Source: Robiginitomaculum sp. (GTDB lineage: Bacteria > Pseudomonadota > Alphaproteobacteria > Caulobacterales > Maricaulaceae). From it: 64,000 nucleotides of DNA. Numbering within the stretch: position 1 is the stretch's first letter; every line of letters begins with the position of its first letter. The stretch covers positions 1 to 64,000 of the forward strand of contig WFUF01000027.1 of the NCBI GenBank assembly GCA_015485155.1. Reading direction: 5' to 3'. Below, piece after piece: positions 8,737-18,712 of this stretch. The notes below the pieces were generated by a model. The model searched no databases and was not told the DNA's origin. It was given only the letters and a program-made list of their open reading frames with translations. Position numbers and translations under genes: made by a program.

Positions 8737-9450
8737 ATGCGCTTTGCCTTGGGTTATTTTGCAATCTTTGCACTTCTGGTGGCAGGATTGATACTTTTGG
8801 TGCGCCTGATTGCGCCTGAACAAATACAAGGCGAAGATCAGCAAATGAGACTGATCTACTTGTTATTGCTGTTATTCCTGATCGGTGGCGGTATATTTAG
8901 CACTAATCGTGCACAGATGGCATTGGCCTTAAAACAGGCCCTTATCTGGATAGCTATATTTTTGCTGGTAGTATTGGCCTTTTCATTTCGCCATGATTTT
9001 TCCATGATGGGAAACCGGATGGCTGGTGAACTAATGCCCGGCAAGACGATCCCTGTGCAAACCGATAAGGAACAAGGTAGCGGCTCTACCGTTGCCATTA
9101 CAAAATCCAATGACGGCCATTTTCGCGCCAATGGTAAGGTCAATAATACCCATGTAAGGTTTCTGGTTGATACCGGAGCCTCGATTATCGCCTTGACATT
9201 GAACGACGCCATACGTGCCGGCATTGCTATTGATAAGTTGAATTACACCATGCGCATAAGCACAGCCTCAGGCGAGACTTTTGGCGCTCCGGTGATGCTG
9301 GATAAGGTTTCAATCGGGCAAATTACCTTGCGCGATGTGCAGGCAGTTGTGCTAAAAGAAGGCTTGAATAACTCCCTACTTGGCATGAGTTTTTTAGGAC
9401 GTTTACAAAAATTTGAGGCCAGCAAAAATCAGTTGATTCTCAAGAAATAA
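8737..9450 (+). CDS. Membrane-anchored retropepsin-like aspartic protease (TIGR02281 type)
   Basis: This is a clan AA aspartic protease with a single DTG motif, so it would work as a dimer. Three hydrophobic segments (about residues 1-23, 38-55 and 65-83) anchor it in the inner membrane. The protease domain follows: FLVDTGASIIALT around residue 150 with the catalytic aspartate, and the closing LLGMSFLGRLQKFE, the family's psi-loop end. The track ORF starts at 8725, but the ATG at 8737 has GGAGAG at proper distance and gives 237 residues. Family members in alphaproteobacteria are common, and their substrates are mostly unknown. It ends 11 bases inside the convergent TauE/SafE gene. Confidence 0.85.
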   Translation: MRFALGYFAIFALLVAGLILLVRLIAPEQIQGEDQQMRLIYLLLLLFLIGGGIFSTNRAQMALALKQALIWIAIFLLVVLAFSFRHDFSMMGNRMAGELMPGKTIPVQTDKEQGSGSTVAITKSNDGHFRANGKVNNTHVRFLVDTGASIIALTLNDAIRAGIAIDKLNYTMRISTASGETFGAPVMLDKVSIGQITLRDVQAVVLKEGLNNSLLGMSFLGRLQKFEASKNQLILKK

Positions 9451-10264
9451 GCCCATCACGGAACATCAAAATTCCGGTTACCAGCAATAACACTCCAAAC
9501 AATCTCCGCAAGGCAAGCGCCGGTAAAGCGTGAGCCATGCGTGCCCCCACCGGAGCCAGGGAAGCGGTTAATATGGAAATAGCCAAAAACCCTGGTATAT
9601 TTACGAACCCCACCGAAAACGGCACCGATATTTGCGACCACCAGCCAGTAACCATATAAAGCAAGGCAGCAGGCAAACCAACAGCCACCCCAAATCCGGC
9701 AGCAGTACCAACAGCCCGGTGGATCGGCTTGCCGCATAAAGTCATAAGAATAACCCCAACCACACCGCCACCAATACCTGCCATGGCCGAACTTATTCCG
9801 ATAAATCCTGCTAGCCCTATCTTTGCCAATCCACCGGGAAGTTGGGAGGCAAGCCGCCAGTCTTGGTTGGCAAACCCCATTTGCAAGGCAATAAGGATCA
9901 TAAAACCACCAAAGCCTGTGATCAACCAATGCCCCGGCAGATAAGAAGCCAATAGCGCACCTGCAATCACTCCTGGCACTATCCATGGTATCCATGATTT
10001 TAACACGGACACATCCACTGCCCCACGCTTATAATGAGCAAATACTGACCTAAGCGATGTTACCACAATGGTTGCAAGAGATGTGGCAATTGCAGACTTC
10101 ATTGCCACATCATCAGCCACACCAAACTGGATCAGCACTGCATAAAGTGCAGGAACTATTACCACGCCGCCACCAACACCAAACATTCCGGCCACCATGC
10201 CTGCAAATGCTCCAGCAGCAATGAGCGCTAAAAAAAGATCAATGTTTTGCACCAGCGCTTCCAT
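9440..10264 (-). CDS. TauE/SafE family permease
   Basis: This is a putative exporter of sulfite or organosulfonates in the inner membrane, about 274 residues with seven to eight hydrophobic helices. The two inverted family motifs are visible: AGMFGVGGGVVIVPAL near the N-terminus and AMAGIGGGVVGVILM in the second half. The track ORF begins at 10309, but the ATG at 10264 is preceded by AGGGGG and still overlaps the end of dusA by 26 bases, so translation is probably coupled. The transported anion cannot be told from sequence. Confidence 0.85.
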   Translation of the reverse strand: MEALVQNIDLFLALIAAGAFAGMVAGMFGVGGGVVIVPALYAVLIQFGVADDVAMKSAIATSLATIVVTSLRSVFAHYKRGAVDVSVLKSWIPWIVPGVIAGALLASYLPGHWLITGFGGFMILIALQMGFANQDWRLASQLPGGLAKIGLAGFIGISSAMAGIGGGVVGVILMTLCGKPIHRAVGTAAGFGVAVGLPAALLYMVTGWWSQISVPFSVGFVNIPGFLAISILTASLAPVGARMAHALPALALRRLFGVLLLVTGILMFRDGLIS

Positions 10265-11252
10265 CAGCTGCCCCCTGTGATGCCATAACCTCGGCAGCAG
10301 CTTTGGCAATTACACGCCAGTCAGCACCTGGTTTTACGCCTTCTTCGGATAGTATGCGTCGCCAGTTCCTTGCCCCCGGCTGTCTGTAAAACAATCCCAT
10401 AACATGCCGGGTTATATCATGCAGGCGAGTGCCATTTTCCTGTTCAAGCGCGGCGTATTCGATCAACCCCTCCACTACTTGCTTGCGGCTGACCGGAGCA
10501 GATTCTTCGTTAAATATTATCTGATCCACCTGCGACCATTCAAACGGATCATGATAGGCAGCCCGCCCGACCATTACCCCATCAAGCCCGTGACTTTCGC
10601 TAATAACCTGATCAATAGTTTCAAGACCACCATTCAAGCTGATACTTAAATCTGCAAAATCCTGTTTCATTTGCCGAACCAACGGATAGTCCAGAGGTGG
10701 TATTTCCCGGTTTTGCTTGGGGCTAAGACCTTTTAACCATGCTTTTCTGGCATGAATAATGAATTTCCTGCACCCCGCATCTGATACTGTTTTTATGAAT
10801 TTTGGTAAGGTTTCCTCTGCAACCTGCTCATCAACTCCAATGCGACATTTGACGGTTAATGGCACCGTAACAGCATCCCTCATGGAGCTAATAATCCTGG
10901 CTACCAGCTCCGGTTCCAGCATCAGCACTGCACCAAAACGTCCCGATTTCACCCGATCAGAGGGACAACCCACATTCAGGTTTATTTCGCAATATCCAAA
11001 ATCTTCGCCAATGCGTGCAGCTTCGGCCAATTGAGCAGGATCAGATCCGCCTAATTGTAGAGCCACCGGATGTTCCAATGGCGAAAACCCCAACAAACGT
11101 TCTTTATCTCCATACACGATTGCAGCGGAAGTTACCATTTCCGAATATAATAATGCCCTTTTGGTGATCAAACGGATGAAGGCGCGAAAATGTCGATCAG
11201 ACCAATCCATCATCGGAGCGACGGAAAATCGTTCATATGATATTTTAGCCAA
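10239..11252 (-). CDS. dusA: tRNA-dihydrouridine(20/20a) synthase
   Basis: DusA is an FMN-dependent reductase that makes dihydrouridine at positions 20 and 20a in the D-loop of tRNA, using NADPH. It has 337 residues. The start segment SVAPMMDWSDRHFR and LYSEMVTSAA, the catalytic cysteine in LNVGCPSDRVKSG, KCRIG, FIIHARKAWLKGLSP (an insertion typical of DusA rather than DusB/C) and the FMN phosphate site NGGL/DGVMVGRAAY are all present. The downstream TauE/SafE gene overlaps its stop. Confidence 0.93.
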   Translation of the reverse strand: MAKISYERFSVAPMMDWSDRHFRAFIRLITKRALLYSEMVTSAAIVYGDKERLLGFSPLEHPVALQLGGSDPAQLAEAARIGEDFGYCEINLNVGCPSDRVKSGRFGAVLMLEPELVARIISSMRDAVTVPLTVKCRIGVDEQVAEETLPKFIKTVSDAGCRKFIIHARKAWLKGLSPKQNREIPPLDYPLVRQMKQDFADLSISLNGGLETIDQVISESHGLDGVMVGRAAYHDPFEWSQVDQIIFNEESAPVSRKQVVEGLIEYAALEQENGTRLHDITRHVMGLFYRQPGARNWRRILSEEGVKPGADWRVIAKAAAEVMASQGAADGSAGAKH

Positions 11253-11360
11253 AGCTTACAATCCAACAGCACACAAAGAAAGATGCATGGTAGCTGTGAT
11301 CTGACATACTTCAAGTTGATATAAGTGATAAAAATTCTGAAATAATTATTTCTCCTGCAC

Positions 11361-11387
11361 AAAAAAACCCCGCCCGAAGGCGGGGTC
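11361..11387 (-). terminator. Rho-independent terminator of the TPR-like secreted protein gene
   Basis: On the minus strand, accccgcc ttcg ggcggggt forms an 8-bp GC-rich stem with a tetraloop, directly followed by a run of seven T. It lies about 80 bases past the stop of the gene at 11466-11960, upstream of dusA. Confidence 0.85.
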
Positions 11388-11465
11388 TTAAGGTGGAAAA
11401 GCCGTTGACTTTTCTGGCTGTGATCCGAGGGGACGGAGCAGCCCTTCTTGGAAGATGAAACGAAC

Positions 11466-11960
11466 TTATTTGGTAGAAGCCAGTTTATGAGCCGCAGCAA
11501 GTTTTACATTTTTATTGGTTAGATCATTATCGGAACCGGCGATTCTTGCGGCTGCTGAAAGCTGAGAAGAAGCTGTAATATGATCACCGGACAACCAGGT
11601 AACCACACCCTTATTGTTCAAAGCCTGCCAGCTATCAGGGGAAATAGCCAGGGCTGCATCACATGCCTTAGCAGCAGCACTCAACTCACCAAGAGCGCCT
11701 TTGGCCGCACATAAATTAGTATAGGCCGCCAGCTTGCGTGACTTGGACAATTTGTTCTTTAATGCTGCTTCTTGAAAAAACGCAGCCTTTTTGAACGAAC
11801 CCTTATCAAAAGCGGCAATACCAGCGCGAATTTTACCATTGGACACAGATTTGGTGGCAAACTCCGGTACAGCTTCTGATGCAATGGATGCTGTGACCAG
11901 AGGCGCAATTGATATGGCAAGACCAAGAGAGAATACTTTTAACAGATTTGGGGAGGACAT
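11466..11960 (-). CDS. Secreted TPR-like protein
   Basis: This is a 164-residue exported protein of unknown function. The ATG at 11960 (residue 13 of the track ORF) has AGGAAATAACA upstream and begins a clean signal peptide (LLKVFSLGLAISIAPLVTASIASEA). The mature part contains two to three helical hairpins with TPR spacing: RAGIAAFDKGSFKKAA, AAKACDAALAISPDSWQALNNKG and ASSQLSAAARI. TPRs mediate protein contacts, and the partner is unknown. It is divergent from the LysR-type regulator at 12142, with 181 bases between, and a strong terminator closes it. Confidence 0.7.
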   Translation of the reverse strand: MSSPNLLKVFSLGLAISIAPLVTASIASEAVPEFATKSVSNGKIRAGIAAFDKGSFKKAAFFQEAALKNKLSKSRKLAAYTNLCAAKGALGELSAAAKACDAALAISPDSWQALNNKGVVTWLSGDHITASSQLSAAARIAGSDNDLTNKNVKLAAAHKLASTK

Positions 11961-12141
11961 TGTTATTTCCTGTTTTGTTTTCGACGGATATAACATAACA
12001 TATTTCGCTCGTTTGAAAAGTGAACAATGTTTACTTTTTTTGCATAAGTGCTATGCACAAATGAAAAGAAGCCAAAACACCCTTTCAAATTTTCGCTATG
12101 ATCCCATATATTGCTAGCAGAACAACAATACTGGTCTTAAC

Positions 12142-13071
12142 ATGGAACTGAAAATAAACTGGTCTGACTTTCCAATTTTTCTGGCTGTTGTAAATGCCGG
12201 TAACCTTTCAGGAGCTGCCCGGGATCTGGGTTTAAGCCAGCCCACTGTCAGCAGACGCATGAACGCATTGGAAGAGCAGATGGGGATCCCCCTGTTACAA
12301 AAAACCAACACCGGAATTGCTCCCACTGAAATGGGGCTGGCCGTATTGGACCACATCCGCCGCATGGAACACGAAGCAGAAGCCATTACCCGCGCCACTG
12401 CTGCCAGCGATCAATCTCTGGCCGGCACTGTTACCATCTCGGCCACTCAAGGCGTAGGCGATATGTGGCTACCTGAGGCCATGCGCCCTTTTCACGTCAA
12501 ATACCCGGAAATAGAATTTATTATTGATGTAAACATTCAAATGGCCAATCTGGCCAAGCGTGAAGCAGATATCGCCTTGCGCTGGATGGGGCCAGGCAAT
12601 CAAAATTCCCTGATTGGCCGCAAGGTCATCACCCTTGGCATTGGGCTTTATGCTTCCAAGTGTTATCTTGAAAAACATGGGTGCCCGAAAACCCTTGAGC
12701 AACTGGCCGATCATTCCGCTGTGGGTATACGCATGTCAAGAACCAGCCCGCTATGGCCAATCAATCTTAATGACTTGTCCATTGTTCCCCAGAAAATCAG
12801 TTTTTTATCCAATAGCTTGCGCACCCAGGAAGAGGCCATTGCCTCGGGCTATGGAATTGGTGCACTGGCGCATCTGCAAGCCGAACGGCAGGACGGGCTG
12901 GTGCGAGTACTTCCTGATTTTGAGCATTTGCAGGATTTATGGATTGTAGCCCATGATGATTTATCAAAAAACCGGCGCATTCGACTGGTGTTCGACTTCC
13001 TCATAAAAGTATTACAAAAGGATCAGGAGTATTTTCTGACAGGAAAATCAAAAAAATCCGTGGCATTATGA
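12142..13071 (+). CDS. LysR-family transcriptional regulator
   Basis: A 309-residue protein. Residues 1-65 form the winged helix-turn-helix: FLAVVNAGNLSGAARDLGLSQPTVSRRMNALEEQ. The remainder is the periplasmic-binding-protein-like effector domain (VTISATQGVGDMWLPEAM, DIALRWMGPGN, EAIASGYGIGALAH). The ligand is unknown. LysR regulators often control the divergent neighbour, which here is the secreted TPR-like protein at 11466-11960, but no operator could be defined by eye. It is followed by a repeat region rather than a clear terminator. Confidence 0.9.
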   Translation: MELKINWSDFPIFLAVVNAGNLSGAARDLGLSQPTVSRRMNALEEQMGIPLLQKTNTGIAPTEMGLAVLDHIRRMEHEAEAITRATAASDQSLAGTVTISATQGVGDMWLPEAMRPFHVKYPEIEFIIDVNIQMANLAKREADIALRWMGPGNQNSLIGRKVITLGIGLYASKCYLEKHGCPKTLEQLADHSAVGIRMSRTSPLWPINLNDLSIVPQKISFLSNSLRTQEEAIASGYGIGALAHLQAERQDGLVRVLPDFEHLQDLWIVAHDDLSKNRRIRLVFDFLIKVLQKDQEYFLTGKSKKSVAL

Positions 13072-13130
13072 TACTTAGCAGCATGCCCCTAAATTCCCAG
13101 CCTGGTGTTAGGTTAAAATGAACCATACTG

Positions 13131-13225
13131 GCTCTAATCTTTGTTTATCGCATTTTTGAACTGCAAAATCCCGCACTAAAAATAGCCGTCAGGCGATAGC
13201 GCAAACAAAGACCTTCCCACTTTTG
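13131..13225. repeat. Intergenic palindromic repeat R2, degraded, inverted copy
   Basis: Read on the minus strand, the tail ttttgcagttcaaaaatgcgataaacaaagatt matches the right arm of the copies at 870-1063 with a few changes. The left arm (gctatttttag) is less well kept. It separates the LysR gene from the 3' end of the chemotaxis receptor gene. Confidence 0.6.
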
Positions 13226-13236
13226 CTTGCAAATGC

Positions 13237-14838
13237 TTAAGCCGCCCTGATTTCCCGCAGGAATACTTCCACCTCACGGTTCAGCTCTTCTGCTTTACTC
13301 GATAAGGATTTAGCAGCGCTTAAAGTCTCGGAGGCCGATGCACTCGCCTTATTTGAAGAGTGATTTACATCTTCTATATCTGCAGATATCTGGCTGGTAC
13401 CGGTTGAGGCTGTACTCATGCTTGAGGATATTTCGCTGGTTACAGAGCCTTGTTCTTGTACCGCATTGGAAATGGCTGCGGATATATCATGAACACCGCC
13501 AACAGTTTGTCGTATGGAATCAAGGGCGCCAACGACCTGTTTGGAAACTTCTCGAATATTGGATATGCTTTCGCCGATTTCGCTGGTGGCAGAAGTGGTT
13601 TGCGTAGCCAAATTTTTGACCTCGCTGGCAACGACCGCAAACCCGCGCCCGGCATCACCGGCACGAGCCGACTCAATAGTTGCATTTAACGCCAGCAGGT
13701 TAATCTGGGCGGCAATATCTTCAATAAGGGTTACAATCTCGCCAATGCGGTCTGTGGCCTCTTCCAGTTCTTTGGAGGTTTGATCAGCCTTTTGCATTTC
13801 CGATACCGCAGCACTTACTGCTTCGTCTGATCGGGAAATCTGTTGTGAAATTTCCTGTACAGATGCTGACATTTCTTCGGTTGCGGAAGCTACGGCCTGC
13901 ACATTTTCGGAAGTTTCTGTTGAGGCCTTTGATACACTTTCAACTTTTTCGCTGGTATTTTCGACCACAGTGCATACCAGTTCGGAGTTTTTATACAATT
14001 GATCAGCGGCAGCGGTAACCGATTGAATAATTCCGGAAACCTTATCTTCAAAACTGTCTGCAAGCTGGTTTCTTTCTTTTATCTTTTCCTCTTCTGCCAG
14101 CTTTTCCACCTGCGCCTGTGTTGCTTCGAACTGTAGTTTTTCTACTGCATTTTCCCTAAAAACTTCCAGCGCCCGTGCCATTTCGCCAACTTCGTCTTTG
14201 CGGCTGGTACCAACAATATTGATATTTGTATCACCTTCCACCAGATCTTTCATGCTTCTGGCAGCGCCGGAAATCGGGGCAATCATAATGGTTACCTGCC
14301 AGGCAACGAATGCAATTACCAACAAGGCGATAATGGTGGCAACACCTGCTGCATACAGCATGGACTTGTTAATAGTGCTTTGGATTACTCCGCGGTCAAA
14401 TGACAACATTAAATAGCCAAGCTGTTCGCCATCTTCGTCCAAAATGCTTGAAAGTGCGTAAGTTAACTGACCTTCGAAAACTGAAACCGGGCCGGATTTG
14501 ATCTGCCCGCTAGCTGCTTCGAGTTTTTCCATAATTGCATCGGAAAGCTCAAATTCTGATGGCGCTGACATTATCGGGGTCATGTCTTCATCAAAAACCA
14601 CCGCACCATTGAAGCTTTCATCTTCCTGCAGCTCTTTCATTGTGCTTTGAATATAAGGGATCAACCCATTAGCCAAGCCCACTTCAATGGCCGAACTGGC
14701 AAAGGAAATAGTCATGTCCTCTTTTACATATGCGTCCTGCATCAAGCCCTTTTTGTGCTCAAATGTAATAGCGAAAACCGTTCCTATTACAGTTACAAGA
14801 ATACTCAACACGGTAAAAATCAGAAATTTGTTTCTCAT
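13237..14838 (-). CDS. Methyl-accepting chemotaxis protein
   Basis: A 533-residue transmembrane chemoreceptor. The first membrane helix is at residues 5-25. A periplasmic sensor of about 140 residues (Asp/Glu-rich, ligand unknown) follows, then the second membrane helix near 163-187 and a HAMP linker ([17 protein letters not shown]...[16 protein letters not shown]). The cytoplasmic coiled-coil has the highly conserved hairpin [16 protein letters not shown] and the following [15 protein letters not shown]. No CheR-binding pentapeptide is visible at the C-terminus. Immediately upstream in the same direction are a small periplasmic protein and a porin. Confidence 0.93.
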   Translation of the reverse strand: MRNKFLIFTVLSILVTVIGTVFAITFEHKKGLMQDAYVKEDMTISFASSAIEVGLANGLIPYIQSTMKELQEDESFNGAVVFDEDMTPIMSAPSEFELSDAIMEKLEAASGQIKSGPVSVFEGQLTYALSSILDEDGEQLGYLMLSFDRGVIQSTINKSMLYAAGVATIIALLVIAFVAWQVTIMIAPISGAARSMKDLVEGDTNINIVGTSRKDEVGEMARALEVFRENAVEKLQFEATQAQVEKLAEEEKIKERNQLADSFEDKVSGIIQSVTAAADQLYKNSELVCTVVENTSEKVESVSKASTETSENVQAVASATEEMSASVQEISQQISRSDEAVSAAVSEMQKADQTSKELEEATDRIGEIVTLIEDIAAQINLLALNATIESARAGDAGRGFAVVASEVKNLATQTTSATSEIGESISNIREVSKQVVGALDSIRQTVGGVHDISAAISNAVQEQGSVTSEISSSMSTASTGTSQISADIEDVNHSSNKASASASETLSAAKSLSSKAEELNREVEVFLREIRAA

Positions 14839-14911
14839 AAAACGCCCCGAATGGATATTTCACTTAACCGATGAGCTAAATACGCAGCCCCCTTCAACAA
14901 ACCATTGTTAT

Positions 14912-15268
14912 TTAGTTTAATTTCTCGGTAATAGCACCAACATCATCCGCACTATCCACCGAGATAACATTGGAAAACTCAGCCCCTTCCAAAGCCTCTT
15001 CCGGCTTATTATTTACCAGAACCACCAGCTTAGCCTTGGCTATTTTGGAAATGGCTTTTTGCTTGCCCGAGTAATCAGCCATGGCCAACATGTCCACATT
15101 GTAGGATTTTACCTGAAAATTACTGGACAGTGCTGCCTTTAATTCCTTTTGTATGGGTTTATCAGATCCGGCATAAACCAAATATATATCAACAGCATAG
15201 GCCGCCGGAGATAATGCGAGCAAAGCAGACAGAGCCAGGCCGACGATAATTTTTCTTGTGATATTCAT
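14912..15268 (-). CDS. Small periplasmic protein of unknown function
   Basis: This 118-residue protein has a clear Sec signal peptide (IIVGLALSALLALSPAAYA) and a ~95-residue alpha/beta mature domain: VDIYLVYAGSD, VKSYNVDMLAM, AKLVVLVNN and NVISVDSADD. The alternation of strands and helices recalls one lobe of ABC-type periplasmic binding proteins, but it is too short for a full one, so the family is not assigned. Ten bases separate it from the porin gene upstream, which suggests cotranscription. Confidence 0.65.
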   Translation of the reverse strand: MNITRKIIVGLALSALLALSPAAYAVDIYLVYAGSDKPIQKELKAALSSNFQVKSYNVDMLAMADYSGKQKAISKIAKAKLVVLVNNKPEEALEGAEFSNVISVDSADDVGAITEKLN

Positions 15269-15278
15269 TTTCTTGATC

Positions 15279-16640
15279 CTAAAAATATGAAATCAGAGAC
15301 AGCATGTTCATTTTTATTTTTTGATCCCCGCCAGCCGCAATAAACGGCGCCGGAGCATTGGCAAAGTTGTCAATACTATGCGATTGCCACTCATATCTGG
15401 CGCGGATATTGTTCAAAAACCCCCACTCAAGGCCAAGCGTAACCCGTGAGCGATCAAACGGATTGAACATAGCCTGATTATTGGTATCGACATCGTCATA
15501 TCTGGCAATCATTCGCAAAAACCTGGCATCCTCGTCGCCATAGCGAAACGGAATTACCGAACCTTCAACATACCATGACATCATATTATAATTGCCGGTA
15601 GTCTGGTTTAATGCCGCCGGCCCTGGTGCAGTCACCGGATTGATGCCGGCTACCTGTTCAACATTCGCCTTTACGTATTCGCCCTTTAGCGTCCAGTTTT
15701 TCTCCAGATAGTTCATGTGAAAGCCATACATGGACAGGTTTTGCGAACCGGAATTATCCCAAGCACCGGTATAATAAGAAACTCCAACATCCAAAGGCAT
15801 TGAAAACGGGGCATAGGACACCTTGGCTACGATTGCCTTATTGGAATTATTGTCACTAAATTGATCCCAATCTGATTTATTGGCAAACAAGCCATCACGC
15901 GGGCGAACCGTTGGCCCGGTAATTAATTGTGCTGAATTACCATCAAGCGCCGGGCCCTCAGAAAACAGCCCGTTTATTATCGATAGCTTTACGTCAAACA
16001 AGCCCGAGTCACCAACGATATAAGACCAATTGACCGATGCTCCTACATCTGTCCACCCAAAGCGATTAAAACTTGCCGCAACATTATTAACAGGTGAAAG
16101 CATTTGCGCCGTAAATGGCTGGCTCATTAAAACCTGCTTAAAGGAAGGTTTGTTTTCATTATAGGATAAAAACGGCACCAATAAACGACCCGCACGAATA
16201 CTCAAATTCCCATAAGCATCTGTATCCCAGTCTGCAGCCGAAGCCAGATCAAAATCAAAATAGTAATAATTAAATGCAACCTTTACCCTGTCATCGCGAC
16301 CGCTAGTGCTTTTGGCGCTAAAGTCCACACTGGTTTCCATCTCAGTGGAAAAAAGTAGATTATCCGAAAGACTTACATCCGCAAAAATACTAGCCTCACG
16401 CAATTGATACAATGGCTTATTGATATTCTTGTCAACGAATTTTGGCGCACCATCATGCACCATATAATGGCCGTTCATATAACCGCTAACATTGACCTTG
16501 CCATTGGTTGATTTGGAGATTGATTTGGCCAGTTTTGTAAACCCGCCCATCGGATCAGGCTCAGCTGCCTGCGCAGAATATGGTGCCATTACCCCCGCCA
16601 AAACAAATAAGGCAAGGCTTTTTCGACGGAATTTCTTCAT
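15279..16640 (-). CDS. Outer-membrane porin-like protein
   Basis: A 453-residue predicted beta-barrel. The ATG at 16640 follows GGGAGCGCGCA and starts a good signal peptide (SLALFVLAGVMAPYSAQAAE). The track start at 16685 is less likely. The body consists of alternating hydrophobic/aromatic strands such as VKVAFNYYYFDFDLA, LSIRAGRLLVPFL, MPLDVGVSYYTGAW and RARYEWQSHSI, and it ends with SLISYF, an aromatic C-terminal residue recognised by the BAM complex. Early residues (NGKVNVSGYMNGHYM) resemble phosphate-selective or general porins. The substrate is unknown. Confidence 0.82.
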   Translation of the reverse strand: MKKFRRKSLALFVLAGVMAPYSAQAAEPDPMGGFTKLAKSISKSTNGKVNVSGYMNGHYMVHDGAPKFVDKNINKPLYQLREASIFADVSLSDNLLFSTEMETSVDFSAKSTSGRDDRVKVAFNYYYFDFDLASAADWDTDAYGNLSIRAGRLLVPFLSYNENKPSFKQVLMSQPFTAQMLSPVNNVAASFNRFGWTDVGASVNWSYIVGDSGLFDVKLSIINGLFSEGPALDGNSAQLITGPTVRPRDGLFANKSDWDQFSDNNSNKAIVAKVSYAPFSMPLDVGVSYYTGAWDNSGSQNLSMYGFHMNYLEKNWTLKGEYVKANVEQVAGINPVTAPGPAALNQTTGNYNMMSWYVEGSVIPFRYGDEDARFLRMIARYDDVDTNNQAMFNPFDRSRVTLGLEWGFLNNIRARYEWQSHSIDNFANAPAPFIAAGGDQKIKMNMLSLISYF

Positions 16641-16969
16641 TGCGCGCTCCCGCTGACAAGTTGTAGATGCGGTAACATTGGACACACAGGGTTAATAAAA
16701 TATTTTTGCAACTGATATTGACATTTGCTGTATCGTTGATAACGAAAACAAAATTATCAACCTGATGATTCAGCTAGGTTTTTCTGCGTATGCGCCTATG
16801 CTATTGAAAATACATGAAAAATCATATTAGGCTATAATCCGGCGACATTTTAGGCTTTGCCGCAAATATGTCTCAAAACTGATTCTAAATAAAAGGGCAA
16901 AATGTCTCACACAATCTGGATTGAAATGCCCTTACTATACCACCCTTGACCAGTTCAGACGGAATTACT
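16641..16969. other. Intergenic stretch, no gene seen
   Basis: These 329 AT-rich bases lie between the porin start and the stop of the flavoprotein gene. The porin promoter presumably lies here, but I could not fix -35/-10 boxes with confidence. No RNA gene, repeat or convincing terminator was seen. Confidence 0.4.
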
Positions 16970-18232
16970 CTAACGCCACAGTCCTTGCAGAACAATCTGT
17001 AATCCCGTCATCACTGACAGGCGGGCCTTGTCGCCCATGGTAACACTTACCAGATCATCCATTATCGCCGGTTTTTTCGCACAAGCTGCAACTACCATAT
17101 TACACCAGAACCGTGAGACCATCATTTGCTTCATTTTCCAGTTGCTCAAGAAATGGTGCGCAAAACGCTGATAAAACAATTGCTGATAATTGTTCAATGC
17201 CGTTGATAATGTAACCTGTTGACCATAGGCCTGATGCACAGCTTCGGCACATGATATACCGGCGAACATGCCGTAAAAAATACCTTCGCCAGTAAGCGGG
17301 TTGACCATGGAAGCCGCATCCCCGATCAGGGCTGCCGATTGGTCTTCAAATGCCAACCTGCAGAGCGGGGCCGCGTAGGGTAAAGGCGCCGAGAGGTGAT
17401 CCGATAGTTCTACCGGAGTGCCCAGACAGCGCACAGCCCATATTCGATATCCCTCCAACAACTCAGCCAAACTTGTTCCTGCTAACTGCAGCCGATGAGC
17501 ATCAATGCCAATCCCGAAATTTGCTCGCCCGGCGGCAAGCGGAAAGGCCCAGCCATAGGCCGGAAGCAATGGTTTAATAAAATCCAGCCTTAATTCATCA
17601 CTGGCGCTTTGCATCTGGCTGTAAGAGCGAATACCAACCCCGGTAGTTTGCGCAGAATTAAGCGGCGCACCCAAATGCCTGCGCACCTTTGATGTCGCAC
17701 CATCCGCACCAATAAGAATCTTTGCGCGCAGCGTGACTCTTGCGCCATCGCTGTTCCGTTTCAAGGTAACCGTCCACATTTTGGCTTTGCGATCAAAATC
17801 CAGACTGCTGCACGAATGATCTGAATAATCTGCAGCCCCCGACCTTAAAGCGTGTACAAACAGGATATTATCAAATCGTTTGCGGGGGATCACATAACCT
17901 ATAGCTCCCTTGCCATCAATTCTGGGTAAATAACCCGCAGCCTCAACACCTGACGGGCCATGTACGCAAACAGTTTTAATCGCCGAAAACCTGGCCAATT
18001 CCTGCTCAAGCCCAAGACGATGCAGACAATTAACCACTCCCGGCCCCAAGCCATCGCCACAACTCTTGTCCCTGGGAAAGCTCTTGCGGTCAACCAGAGC
18101 AACATCCAGCCCGCTTTGCTCGCAAAGCACAGTAGCCGCGCTGCTCCCTGCCGGGCCAGCACCGACCACAATAGCGTAAAATGTATTTTTCACCGCCATC
18201 GCATGGGGCACCTGAACCATGGCCTTAAACAC
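16970..18232 (-). CDS. Geranylgeranyl reductase family FAD-dependent oxidoreductase
   Basis: A 420-residue flavoprotein. The FAD-binding dinucleotide fold at the N-terminus reads IVVGAGPAGSSAATVL. The family signature DKSCGDGLGPG follows near residue 58, then GADGATSKVRRHLG near 180 and the second FAD motif ALIGDAASMVNPLTGEGI near 300. Members reduce isoprenoid double bonds in lipids, chlorophyll side chains or quinones. No photosynthesis gene is nearby, so the substrate is open. Three in-frame starts exist (GTG 18232, ATG 18220, ATG 18199), and the last has AGGTG nine bases upstream. It lies 18 bases after queF. Confidence 0.83.
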   Translation of the reverse strand: MFKAMVQVPHAMAVKNTFYAIVVGAGPAGSSAATVLCEQSGLDVALVDRKSFPRDKSCGDGLGPGVVNCLHRLGLEQELARFSAIKTVCVHGPSGVEAAGYLPRIDGKGAIGYVIPRKRFDNILFVHALRSGAADYSDHSCSSLDFDRKAKMWTVTLKRNSDGARVTLRAKILIGADGATSKVRRHLGAPLNSAQTTGVGIRSYSQMQSASDELRLDFIKPLLPAYGWAFPLAAGRANFGIGIDAHRLQLAGTSLAELLEGYRIWAVRCLGTPVELSDHLSAPLPYAAPLCRLAFEDQSAALIGDAASMVNPLTGEGIFYGMFAGISCAEAVHQAYGQQVTLSTALNNYQQLFYQRFAHHFLSNWKMKQMMVSRFWCNMVVAACAKKPAIMDDLVSVTMGDKARLSVMTGLQIVLQGLWR

Positions 18233-18250
18233 TGGTACTGAAGCCCGGCC

Positions 18251-18712
18251 TCACCCCCGTCCACGATAATTTGCAACCCCCTGCTCCGGTAGCCATAGCC
18301 CATTCGGCGCCGGGCCGGATTGCCAGAACACGTCTATGGGAATACCGCCTCTTGGATACCAATAGCCACCAATACGAAGCCATTTGGGATCCAGCGTATC
18401 CACCAGACGCTTACCAATGGCAATGGTGCAATCCTCGTGAAATGCGCCATGATTACGAAAACTGCCCAGATATAATTTTAATGACTTGCTCTCGACCAGC
18501 CATTTATCCGGAACATAATCAATCACCAGATGAGCAAAATCAGGCTGTCCGGTTACCGGGCACAGGGAGGTGAATTCAGGAGCAGAAAACCGCACCAGAT
18601 ACTCATCCTCCGGATGCGGATCAGCCACTCGCTCCAAAACAGCAGACTCCGGTGAAGCAGGCAGTTCAGTATTACCGCCCAATTGGGTAAGGTTTTTTGG
18701 ATCTTTTGTCAT
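18251..18712 (-). CDS. queF: NADPH-dependent preQ0 reductase (7-cyano-7-deazaguanine reductase)
   Basis: QueF reduces preQ0 to preQ1 in queuosine biosynthesis. The protein has 153 residues, the short (type I, unimodular) form. The nucleophilic cysteine is in [13 protein letters not shown] and the acid/base aspartate in [10 protein letters not shown]. The family core [17 protein letters not shown] is intact. Its start overlaps the end of the Lrp-type regulator gene by four bases (ATGA), so both are probably read from one message. Confidence 0.93.
   Translation of the reverse strand: MTKDPKNLTQLGGNTELPASPESAVLERVADPHPEDEYLVRFSAPEFTSLCPVTGQPDFAHLVIDYVPDKWLVESKSLKLYLGSFRNHGAFHEDCTIAIGKRLVDTLDPKWLRIGGYWYPRGGIPIDVFWQSGPAPNGLWLPEQGVANYRGRG

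Noticed and set aside
9456-9995. 179-residue minus-strand ORF
   Set aside because: It is an alternative frame of the TauE/SafE gene, with improbable Trp/Cys/Tyr content.
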